From Cycas panzhihuaensis (Eukaryota; Cycadophyta), in the NCBI GenBank assembly GCA_023213395.1, contig CM041465.1, positions 241,807,741 through 241,871,740 of the forward strand: a DNA stretch of 64,000 bases, in the 5' to 3' direction. The notes beneath the pieces were generated by a model that saw only the letters and a list, made by a program, of their open reading frames with translations, did no database searches and was not told the origin of the DNA. The position numbers and the translations under genes are program-made. The first letter of the stretch is position 1. Each line of letters starts with the position of its first letter. Of the stretch, positions 11,563-20,215 are shown piece after piece.

Positions 11563-14167
11563 TGGATGTGCTGCTATGGGATAACTACCTAACTGATAGG
11601 TGTAAGGGTGAGTGAGTGGTGGAATGATAGAAGGTGGGACCTAAAATATGGGTAACTACCACGCAGAGTACCCCGTGCACCGGAGCGCGAGTTCGGGATC
11701 TGCAATGGAGTATGGCTACTATCGGGTGACCCTTCACCGCTTCGAATAAGGGGTGAAGGTGCGTAGGGTAAACCTGGGTTGATCTGGGAATAGGACCCTC
11801 CCACCCTTGGGTGGCCAGAAGGGGGAAGAGAAGACCTAATGGAGACAGGCCAAGAGCAAGCCTACACAACCTAACTGGGTGCACGAGTGATGCGGGGAGC
11901 AAGGCACTCGTGTGGTTAAGGAGAGAGGAGGAAATGTAGGGGAGGGGAGGACTCCTACAATCTTTCCTACGAATGATAAAGATGCATGAAATAAGACAAA
12001 CGAATCGCAAACAAGTACCAAACCAATTTTCCCCTTTTATCCTTCAATGTGCTAATTACTACAAGAGAAATAAAAGGAAAAGAAAGGGTAGCAGAGGGGA
12101 ATGAAATGTGCACCTGGACCGAAGGCGTGCGAGACGAAGTAGCCTTCTCGAGGAGCACCCAACCACTCCGCACGACGTACCGGATGCAAGATATTATGGC
12201 GGACGAAAGAGGGGGGCTTCCTTACCTTCCCCAGAAAATCAAATGCGATGCCAAGAAAGAAAGGAAGCACCAACTAATAAATGAAGTAGCATGAAAACAT
12301 AATACATACGAAGGTGCTTACCGGTAGCTAGGCCCACGGGCGATGCACTCCACGCTTCCCAAGTACCTGCAAGCAATAGCGGTCTCTTTCTCTTCCCGAA
12401 GGAAGAGCACTAACATGCAACACAAAAACTCTAACAATATATACCTAAATAACATAAACAAGAATCTGAATATACATGCGTTAGTGCTAATCCAACAATG
12501 AAAGTATTAAAAGAAAGTGACCAAAGTGAAAGTAAATGACCAAGTAAGCCTCGGAGTGGCCTACCTCCCTCAAATGGTGCCCAAACCTCCCCCCAAAAGC
12601 CACGAGGCAGCGAGGAGAAAGTCAAGGGCAAGGGCTGGAAAATAGCAGCAAAAAGGGGCAAAGAGAGGCCCAAGGGTACCCACGGCGAACCGGGATGTTA
12701 TGAGGAGCAAACCAGGTGACCCGGGGAAGAAAGGTGGAGCAAGAAACCAGCGGTTGGGACTTATGAGTGGTGCCCAAACCTGAGCAAAAGGCCCCAAATC
12801 AGCGCTGCAACTTATGAAAGCGCTGGTTTGGGCAACCAAAGGGAGCCTTCAAACCCTTGTTTGCAAGCCAAGGGCAGCACGAGGCGAGAGGGAGGTTTTG
12901 GAAGGCCTAGAGCCGCCTAGGGAGCATGGAAGGTGGTACAGAATCCACCCAGCTCCTCTCCAAAACCTATGCAACCCCTCAACGCTGCTGCCTTGAACAA
13001 CAAACGCAGGTAAGAAGCACAGGGAGAGTGGTATAACAGTCCCCAAGAGGGAGGCAAACCAACTCTCAAGCAACAAGTAAGAACAGACGGGCTGAAGCAT
13101 AAATATCACAAGAAAAACCAGTATAAAACAAGGAATACCTGAAAAGGAGAGGCAAGGGATTTGCCTCAGCCAAAGGGCGGCAGAGAGGGGCTGATAAAAT
13201 AGCCCAGATCTGAAGTAAAGCAGGTTCAAGGCCCTGCTACGGAGATGTGACGGGAAACACCTGCACCTGGGGCGCTTATGGATTGCCTGGGCGAAGATTA
13301 GTTGGAAACCACTTCAAAGGAGCCCTCTCCAAGGCGTTTGAGGGGTTGGGAGAATGTCTCAGCCATGCCAAAGGAGAGCTGGGCGCTGTATGAAGGGTGT
13401 AGGTCCAGTTGCAGCAACAAACAGCAGAGAAGAGCATAGCAGGAGAGTGTTTCCTTGAGAGCAATTCCAAAAGTGAGCCAAAAGATCCTTGAAAATGAGC
13501 CATAAAGGGCTTAAGTGTTCAAGCAAAACCCTAAAGCGTGCGATTAGGGCGCAGTTGGAAGAGAAATAAAGCGTGAGCCACGTGGCAGTTGTTTTGCAAT
13601 AAATGCGAAATTGCCACGGTGGATTTTTAAAAACAACCTGAGACAACAGATCATTGGGAATTTCAGATCACGGATATTCTGGCGATACCGCGAAAAATCT
13701 GGCGGTATGCACCTAGAGCCAAAACTGGGGCCTACCAACCAGTCTAGGCCGGGGGCAGATGACAGAAAAGGCTAATGGAAAGCTAGAACACCTACCCGGG
13801 AGCAAACAAGCCAACAAAACGGGTCCAAAGGAGCAAAAATAGGGCTCGAGTGGGGTGGCAAGTTGACCAAACGATGATGAGTCATCACACAGGTGGAGGT
13901 GGCGCAAACCTAGTGGATCAAGGAGCGAGGAGGGCAGATGCGGGAAGTAATACGGTCACCAGGGTGCCACACTCGTTGGGAGTGTGCCCCTGCTATAGTC
14001 ATCATAGGCTAAAATAAGTGTGGACGACTACAAGGTTGCCCACAAAGTCATACACATGCAGATACGCAAGCAAACATCCAGTAAAAGAGAGCGATGATAA
14101 TACGAGAGACATACCTACACTTACCTGAGTCGGTGATTCCGTATCCATTCCCGGAAGCCGGGAAACA
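11563..14167 (-). repeat. L4 3' LTR
   Basis: 2,605 bases, + strand TGGATGTGCT...GGAAACA. The ORFs inside it on both strands have no transposon motifs and are not conserved in frame with the other LTR, so I treat it as non-coding. Compared with the other LTR, CG pairs are often TG or CA here (for example TGGATGTGCT against TGGACGCGCT), as expected from methylcytosine decay. A patch at about 13,160-13,745 differs far more than the rest. Confidence 0.95.
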
Positions 14168-14560
14168 CCGCCTTATGGCGCAGAGCCTCGCCGCCAAGCT
14201 CGGTGCGATGGCGAATCTTGGCAACACAACCGCCAAGAGTACATGTGTATAGATATATTAATCAAGATCATAACAGTAGGCAAGGGTGCCGACGAGTGTC
14301 GTGGCGGGACGCATGGATATGAAAACGATGGTGGAGACAACAGAGGGGCTGCCTATGGGCCACCTGGAAACCGACTGGAAGAGTGAGACAGGTGAGGGGG
14401 CTGGCCCCACCACAGAGGATGCAAAGGAACATGCATAGCTAAATAAAGAATGAATAGCGGGTACCATAGTTTTACCTCATTAGTAACCCAGTTTCGGAGG
14501 TGCGAACGGATCGCGAAGCAAAGCGACAGACGACCTGGGGCTTGGGCGACGGGAAGGCCA
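14168..14560 (-). other. L4 region between second RNase H and 3' LTR
   Basis: About 390 bases with no recognised domain. The minus strand just before the LTR reads AAGGCGG, a weak polypurine tract. A frame continuing from the second RNase H fades out here. Confidence 0.5.
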
Positions 14561-14990
14561 GGCAAACCTCAGGGACGGTCAGCAAGAAGGGAGAGGCGGC
14601 GCTCAAGGATGAGGCGAACGAGGCTATCTGCCTCAGCGTTGAGGGCCCGAGGGATATGCTGGATATCAACAGAAAAGCGAGCCGGGAGGGATCCGCGGCA
14701 GAAGCAAGAGTCATCAAGTGAGGGCATCACACCTGGTAAACCTGGGTGAGATGAGACACCACAACTTGAGAGTCACAAAGCAAAACAATGGGTCCGTGAT
14801 GGAAACGGAGAGCATTAGTGAGGGCTTCAATAACGGCTGCATACTCAGATTCGTTGTTGGTAGCCTCTGGGAGGAAGATCCCAGAGCGAAAGAGATCATG
14901 TCCAGAAGGGCTGCGGAGGATCCATGCAGCGGCAGAAGGTCCAGGATTACCGCGGCTTCCACCACAAGAAGATGTGAGCGAACATCAGCG
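14560..14990 (-). pseudogene. Archaeal-like RNase H (second RNase H) downstream of integrase
   Basis: On the minus strand, in order: GNPGP (about 14,945), the motif TNNESEY carrying the catalytic Glu (about 14,850), LLCDSQVVVSHL with the third acidic residue (about 14,770), and HIPRALNAEADSL with the last Asp (about 14,640). These are the hallmarks of the single-domain RNase HI type that Tat-branch retrotransposons acquired besides their own RNase H. The first Asp position is lost and a frameshift lies between the middle and last motifs. In known Tat elements this domain commonly sits between the gypsy RNase H and integrase. Here it lies 3.8 kb past the integrase stop, next to the 3' LTR, beyond the antisense PMD gene. 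It would degrade the RNA of RNA/DNA hybrids. Confidence 0.8.
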
Positions 14991-15505
14991 ACACAAAATC
15001 CAAGCAATCGATGGGTGATGAAAGCAACACTCAACAAGCAAGCAGAAAATGGCCGTGAAGGGTAGGAGGACCTAGCAATGAGGTAACCCAGGGCGAGAGC
15101 AGATAATCTGATCACCGGCAGAGAGTGGTCGGAAGGGAAAAAGCCTCTTGGAGCGCCAAAAGGTCACCTTAGAAAGCGAAACATGCCCCCAAGTGGGGGG
15201 GCATTCCTTTTGGGGACTCCAAGAGCGAGAAAGGACTGCAGAAATGAGTCCAAGGCGGCGAAACGAGCCAAACGAGTATAAACTCGGGTAGGCACAGGAG
15301 TAGCACGTAAAACAATGCAGAAGGGCCCTAGTAAAAAGCGCGATAATGACGCACCATAAATGCCCTTACAGGGGAGGGCATAAAGGGCATCAATAAAGCA
15401 CAATTGGCGACAGGGCCAGAGGGCAAAGGTCATCAGAGCAACGAGATGGACCCAACGACTGTCGCGAGACCAAAAACGGAGGAGGTGCCCGTTGGGGGCC
15501 CCGCC
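14990..15505 (+). other. Upstream region of the antisense PMD gene
   Basis: About 500 bases between the second RNase H and the antisense TATA box. ORFs on both strands overlap (126 aa minus at 15,164-15,544) without recognisable domains. By position it would hold the antisense promoter. Confidence 0.4.
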
Positions 15506-15514
15506 TATATAAGG
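15506..15514 (+). promoter_or_regulatory. TATA box of the antisense PMD gene
   Basis: TATATAAGG in a GC-rich setting (GGGGCCCCGCC just upstream) is a strong plant TATA box. Transcription would start about 25-35 bases downstream, near the CA at about 15,541, ahead of the first candidate intron donor at 15,676. Confidence 0.6.
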
Positions 15515-15675
15515 AAATCGATGGGAAAATGGATTCATTTTCATCAGCTCTCATACGAAACCAGAGCCATTTCCTTACGCAGCGGAGTGCTACCCAACCT
15601 CAGAGGCACACAGAGAGAGATCAGACCATCAGATCGGAGAGCGGGGACAGCCAGCACGACCGACCAGATGACATG

Positions 15676-16162
15676 GTGATAGCGAGACTAGATCCAATGA
15701 GTGGAAATCACTAAACCTGACCCAAATCGAAGTTCAAAGTTCATGGCTTTTTGTAGTTTTTGAAGTAGTTTTGCATAGTCTTAAGGTTCTTATGGGCAAT
15801 GTAAGGCTTTCCGGATTCGAATCGGACCCGAAGAGGCGGGGACACAGGCATTGTGGAGTTTCGGTCCGGTGGGCTACGGGTCCACCGGAAATTTTTTTTG
15901 TTTTTGGCGTAAAACCCCTTTAGGGGGTCGCTCATGCCGGCAATGATCGCGGCAGCCGCGATCATTGCCGGCCCCCACATCGCCATGACCCGCGGACCAA
16001 ACTTAGCTGCAGCTAAGTTAGGCGCCAGACGGGCGCGTGAAGGCGTAAAAATAGACATGAGGGCCAAAAGAGCCCCAAATCTCAGGCAGAGAGAGATTTG
16101 AGAGAGAGAGAAGTAATAATAGCTGACATGAGACTAAGTTGAGGTGTTTTTGGTGTGAACAG
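15676..16162 (+). other. Candidate intron 1 of the PMD gene, with palindrome cluster
   Basis: Donor ATG|GTGATA and acceptor GTGAACAG|GCT join exon 1 and the PMD exon in phase 0. The intron contains at least five inverted repeats between 15,814 and 16,019, listed as a separate feature. Confidence 0.6.
15814..16019. repeat. Cluster of palindromes and hairpins
   Basis: In 206 bases: GATTCGAATC (15,814-15,823); TCCGGTGG with 9-base loop and CCACCGGA (15,865-15,889); CCCCT-tt-AGGGG (15,915-15,926); an 18-base arm GCCGGCAATGATCGCGGC, one base, then its exact reverse complement (15,936-15,972); and the perfect 20-base palindrome AACTTAGCTGCAGCTAAGTT (16,000-16,019). A further hairpin, CTCGCGGT-agata-ACCGCGAG, lies in the next exon at 16,169-16,189. 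Confidence 0.95.
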
Positions 16163-16480
16163 GCTGTCCTCGCGGTAGATAACCGCGAGAACGTTGGTAT
16201 GGCTATGCTGAGTTACATGGAGATGATGACTGAGGAGGATAGGGATATGTTGCAGAGGTGTGGCCTGTACAAGGCCCTTAAGACACCTCATTACACGTCG
16301 GACCAGAGGCTGCTGGTGGATATATTGTCCCATTGGGACTGGAGGAGGCACGTGTTCCACCTACCACAGGTAGGGGATGTGATGGTCACACTGAGGGATA
16401 TCCGGTGGATACTGGGAGTTCTGGCGACAGGGAGGCCGGTGAGACTCGGGACGCTGCCCAAAGACCGAGGCGGCCTACAG

Positions 16481-16614
16481 GTGAGGCGGCTGCATTCTTC
16501 ACAGGAGCTGACAGGTGGGATCGGAGGGGAGCACCCCTCCAGACAGTTTTGTTGTCCGGGATTCCTCGAGTGAGGAAGATGATCATACTGTGCATTATGT
16601 TCCAGATTTCCCAG
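16481..16614 (+). other. Candidate intron 2 of the PMD gene
   Basis: Donor CAG|GTGAGG is close to consensus; acceptor TTTCCCAG|AAA (or six bases later, AAACAG|AAC). Both acceptors keep phase 0 and move reading into the frame that is open downstream. Confidence 0.55.
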
Positions 16615-17362
16615 AAACAGAACTATCGAGAGGTTCCAGGAGGATGGATGGATGCAGTTCACCGATGCGAAGCCGGCGAGAGGATGGATCCGGCGTACCG
16701 GATGGCGAACCTAGTCACGCACCGACACTATCAGACGTCCGTGAGAGGAGGACTATCATATAGCACGCTATTACGGTCTTTGGTATTTTGATCACTTCGC
16801 AGCGGGCACCAAGGGGACCTCACCCTATCACGCATCAGCCCCGATGGTCCACGGATGGCGGACTGACCGAGGGGACGGAGGGATGAGCCCATGTCAGATG
16901 ATCGGTGGAGGCCACATCACTAGACCCCCTCACCCTCCCGGACTACATAGCTGAGCCCTACAGGACGGTGAGGTGGGATAGCGACGATGAGGTGGGCGGA
17001 GCAGGAGTGCCCGCGGGCGGTGACAGCAGTGATGATGGAGATAGTGGAGACAGTGGAGATAGCGGGTAGGCCGTCCACGACTGCGGGGAGGCGTGTCCTT
17101 CGAGACAACAGATGACAGAGGGTCCATCCGGTCGCCGGAGGAGAGGCAGGCCCATTAGGAGCACAGGGTGAGGTTAGAGGACCCGTGACTAGGGCCCGCA
17201 GGCTACGAATCGTGATGGGATCCGCAGGGACGAGAGCTGGGGCCACCCCCATAAGGAGAGGGACCCAGGCAGAGGAGGTGCCCGAAGATGAGGCACCTGC
17301 AGCTGGCGGAGAACCAGGAGGAGAGGATGCCGCGCGACCGGAGGATCAGGCGGTCATAGCAG

Positions 17363-17479
17363 GTGAGAGCTAACCTTTTCCAAAGTCATTTAGCATCCAG
17401 ATAGAAGTTTGGTTTGGTTTGATTATGGTATATAGTGAGATATAGACTGACACATGGCGTGTTACATTGGAAGGTACAG
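17363..17479 (+). other. Candidate intron 3 of the PMD gene
   Basis: Donor GCAG|GTGAGAG and acceptor GTACAG|CAGAG, 117 bases, AT-rich and T-rich compared with both flanking exons. Phase 1 on both sides restores the same frame and removes the stop that otherwise ends the upstream ORF at 17,373. Confidence 0.65.
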
Positions 17480-18090
17480 CAGAGATCAGAAGACTGATAG
17501 AGGCTGTAGCGAGGGAGATATTCCCTCAGGTATATGCAGAGGGGCAACGGCCCATCCAGGCAGGTGATGAGCCTAGAGCGGCAGGAGCCCATAAAGAGGC
17601 GTTCGCCCCATTGGTGAGGGCGAGGGACATATGGGTTGCAGAGTCCCAAGAGCATGCCACATCCCAGGGACGACTGTAGCAGGAGAGAGACGACGCGAGG
17701 CGCGAGAGGGATGACATGCGACGTGAGAGAGATGAGCTGCGAGGATGGGTCCAGACTCTAGAGGCACAGGGTGGTGCAGGCGGAGATAGCGAGAGCAAGA
17801 CCCAGCTGATAATCATCACAGAGCATCTCAGGATGACATAGGAGGTACTCCGGGGAGAGCGAGATCGTATCCAGGCCAGATACAATCAGCTAGTAGCACA
17901 GATGGTCTCGAGGTCGAGCCGGAGCAGGACGCGGACCCACACGGCGGTGACGACCCCGAGACGACCTAGGGATGAGGAGAGCAAGGCAGGCAGCTCGTGG
18001 AGGCCCAGGAGGAGCCTCGGAGGCATGTGGTCCCCAGGAGAGGGATCACAGAGACCAGGAGATGGCACCCCAGGAGCGGGGCCACAGTAG

Positions 18091-18460
18091 TACGATATGT
18101 ACATGCAGATCTGACAGGGGGAAGCACGGGCCTCTAGGGGGTCATATATAGGACCATATGATTGTACCCCCCCCTGCAAGGACACCGGCTTCCCAGGATG
18201 TATGATGATATGATTTTTGATATGTATATATATATGCATGAGGTGATTGGAACCCCATTTGGATATGAGATGTTGTATATGATGTGTCGTGTGTGGATGG
18301 TATGTATATTTATTTTTGTGTATTGTGAATGTTATGTTGTGTTGTAGGTGTTTTATGTTGTGGATATTTGTTGTATGATGCACATGTTTCCTCCCATGTA
18401 CGACCACACGCCTAACAGGGGCACACACACATGCCGTGATTGGGACAACATAGAAGTGTG
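18091..18460 (+). terminator. T/G-rich 3' end region of the antisense PMD gene
   Basis: After the stop at 18,088-18,090 composition changes from GC-rich to TG-rich, with repeated TGTTATGTTGTGTTGTAGG-like stretches at 18,320-18,375. Plant polyadenylation regions look like this (TTGTA-type upstream elements). Exact cleavage site not determinable. Confidence 0.4.
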
Positions 18461-18762
18461 AGGTTAGGGAGCAGGACAGAGTACATGTCTACAAGAGAGC
18501 ATAGTAGGATATGCGAAGGAAACGGCGAGCAGGAAAGGGGGCCAACAATGCCCCCAAGCGTCTTCCGATTGGGGGATGCCCAAGCAAGATGACACAAGGG
18601 TTCCCGAGAGAATACGGGAACGTGGGTTCCGCGGAAGGAACCGAAAAAAAGAAGAAGGATCCATCCTAAATTGCCATTCTAGCCGAGGTTGGGAAGAATG
18701 GGGACAACCTAAGATGGTAGTTTAGGCTCATTTCGGAGCAAGGTGAAGGGATCGCCAAGAGA

Positions 18763-20215
18763 TCATGCGTAAAACTTCTTAAGGAACATCCCATTAACGG
18801 ATTTCTCAAATTCGAGCCCCTCCAGGGTGGCTATCCTGTAAGCACCATTATCGAGAGATTCGATAATGACAAAAGGACCAATCCATCAGGGTTTGAATTT
18901 GGTCAAACGGTCATGGAGATATTCGAGCTTGAGGACGTAGTCCCCAGGAAACAAAGGGCAGAAACGAAGGCATTTATCATGAGCCCTTTGTGAGCGGGCT
19001 TTAGATGCTAGGTTAGCCTGATAGGCGGCTAAGCGTCTCTCATCCAAAGCTTCGAGGTCGAGCAGGCAGGCCTGCCAGATTGACTCTTCGTCGATGAAAC
19101 CTCGAAGGGAGACTCACAAGGAAGGAATCTCCACCTCCAATGGGAGTACCGCCTCAGTACCGTAGACCAGGGAGAACAGGGTCATTCCCGTGGTGGAACG
19201 GATAGAGGTACGATAAGCCCACAAGGTAGAGGGCAACTGAAGGTGCCAATCCCTTTGGGATTGAGCAACAGTTTTCTTGAGGATGCTGACAAGAGTCTTA
19301 TTAAAAGACTCCACTTGGCCATTTGCCTGAGGGTAATAAGGGGAAGAAGTCTTATGAGAGATTTTAAACTTCTCACAAAGCTCATCCACCTCCTTATTAC
19401 AGAAAGGAGTTCCATTGTCAGTGATTAGGACATCCGGAATTCTGAAACGGCAAATGATGTGCTAGTAAATGAATGTGGCAATTATTTTGCCGGGGGTAGT
19501 GATCAAGGGGATGGCCTCCACCCATTTGGTGAAATACTCCGTGGCAGTCAAGATGAACTTGTGCTGCGATGACGAAGGTGGGGAGATAGCTCTAATAAGG
19601 TCTAGTCCCCACTGAGCGAAGGGCCATGGAGAAACAATAGGATGCAAGGCCTCGGAAGGCACATGGGAAATGTTGGCGTGTTCTTGACATCGCCGACATT
19701 TCAGAGCAAAGGTGTGAGCATCTTTAAAAAGAGACGGCCAAAAGTAGCCCATGCAAAAGATCCTCTGAGCCATAGACTGGCCCCCAAAGTGACCTCCACA
19801 AATGCCGTGGTGGCATTCACGAAGCACCTGGTCAGCTTCATCAGCAGGGACGCAGTGGAGGAGGATCCCATCGAAGGACCTCTTATACAATACCTCGTCC
19901 ACGAGGAGGTATTGCCTGGCAGAAGTCCGGATACGAGATTTAACTTTGTTACTAGCGTCAGGGCGGTGTTGCTGCTGTGTGAGATACCGCACTATGTCAC
20001 TGTACCACTCGTTGTCGATGAGTGGATGGGGAGGAGCTCCCTGAATCATCAAGATAGACTCATCGGGGAGAGAGTCATCAACGGGAGTATCAAAGGAGTT
20101 AGGGATAGGGGCGTCCGCAAGTTGCTCGGCCACTATCATGCCCTTCTTTGATTTCCGGTTAACGATAAGGAGATCAAATTCTTGGAGTAAGACGGCCCAA
20201 CGACCTACCTACCAC
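18763..20215 (-). pseudogene. L4 integrase
   Basis: Minus-strand frame runs from the end of RNase H (open from 20,139 to 19,462) to the stop at 18,763-18,765, where it ends KKFYA, a usual terminus of gypsy pol. It has an HHCC zinc-finger region (CHHGICGGHFGGQS with downstream CRRCQE, about 19,690-19,810). The catalytic core has Asp in WGLDLI (about 19,600), Asp in ITDNGTPF (about 19,420) and Glu in NGQVESFNK (about 19,300). A chromodomain is not seen. Three stops (near 19,459, 19,113 and 18,890) interrupt otherwise well-kept sequence, mostly at codons that read Gln or Trp in relatives. It would insert the cDNA copy into the genome. Confidence 0.9.

Larger units (their letters stand above)
15529..18090 (+). 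pseudogene. Spliced antisense gene with plant mobile domain (PMD) carried by L4
   Basis: The + strand shows four exons with matching phases. Exon 1 ends ATG at 15,675 and is open from an ATG at 15,529, which may lie upstream of the start site; the in-frame ATG at 15,673 is the alternative start. Exon 2 (16,163-16,480) encodes the PMD core: GLYKAL, LLVDILSHW, the signature HVFHLP and VTLRDIRWILGV, then GRPV. Exon 3 starts at 16,615 or 16,621 in frame (NYREVPGGWMDAV, DPAYRMANLV), is broken by stops or shifts between 16,790 and 17,180, and ends at 17,362 after an acidic stretch. Exon 4 (17,480-18,090) has charged RERD/RRERDE repeats, probably coiled coil, and a basic Ser/Arg/Pro tail. It carries two TAG stops (about 17,680 and 17,839). 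Introns: 15,676-16,162 (phase 0), 16,481-16,614 (phase 0), 17,363-17,479 (phase 1), all GT-AG. PMD proteins such as Arabidopsis MAIN/MAIL1 act in silencing and genome stability, and PMDs also occur inside transposons. The second half of a full PMD is not recognisable. Expression is inferred, not seen. Confidence 0.75.

Noticed and set aside
11563-11590. First estimate of the L4 left end at 11,577 (TGGGATAAC)
   Set aside because: Similarity with the other LTR continues 14 bases further out, and only the start at 11,563 gives matching GAAGG flanks on both sides.
11585-13907. Many ORFs of 60-141 codons on both strands in the 2.6-kb L4 LTR, partly mirrored at 25.6-27.9 kb
   Set aside because: They lie in the LTR, have no recognisable domain, and frames are not kept between the two LTR copies where indels occur; shared ORFs simply reflect the repeat.
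14450-15065. Plus-strand ORFs overlapping the second RNase H
   Set aside because: Complement of RNase H motifs; no independent evidence.
16333-16791. 152-codon ORF read as one exon across 16,481
   Set aside because: Its part before about 16,615 overlaps the PMD exon in another frame and has no motif; only the downstream part is kept as exon 3, entered by splicing.
17886-18428. 180-codon minus-strand ORF with His/Thr-rich stretch
   Set aside because: It is the complement of the PMD last exon and its TG-rich 3' region; no conserved motif and the composition follows from the opposite strand.
19642-20151. 169-codon plus-strand ORF
   Set aside because: Shadow of the integrase, which has clear motifs on the minus strand.
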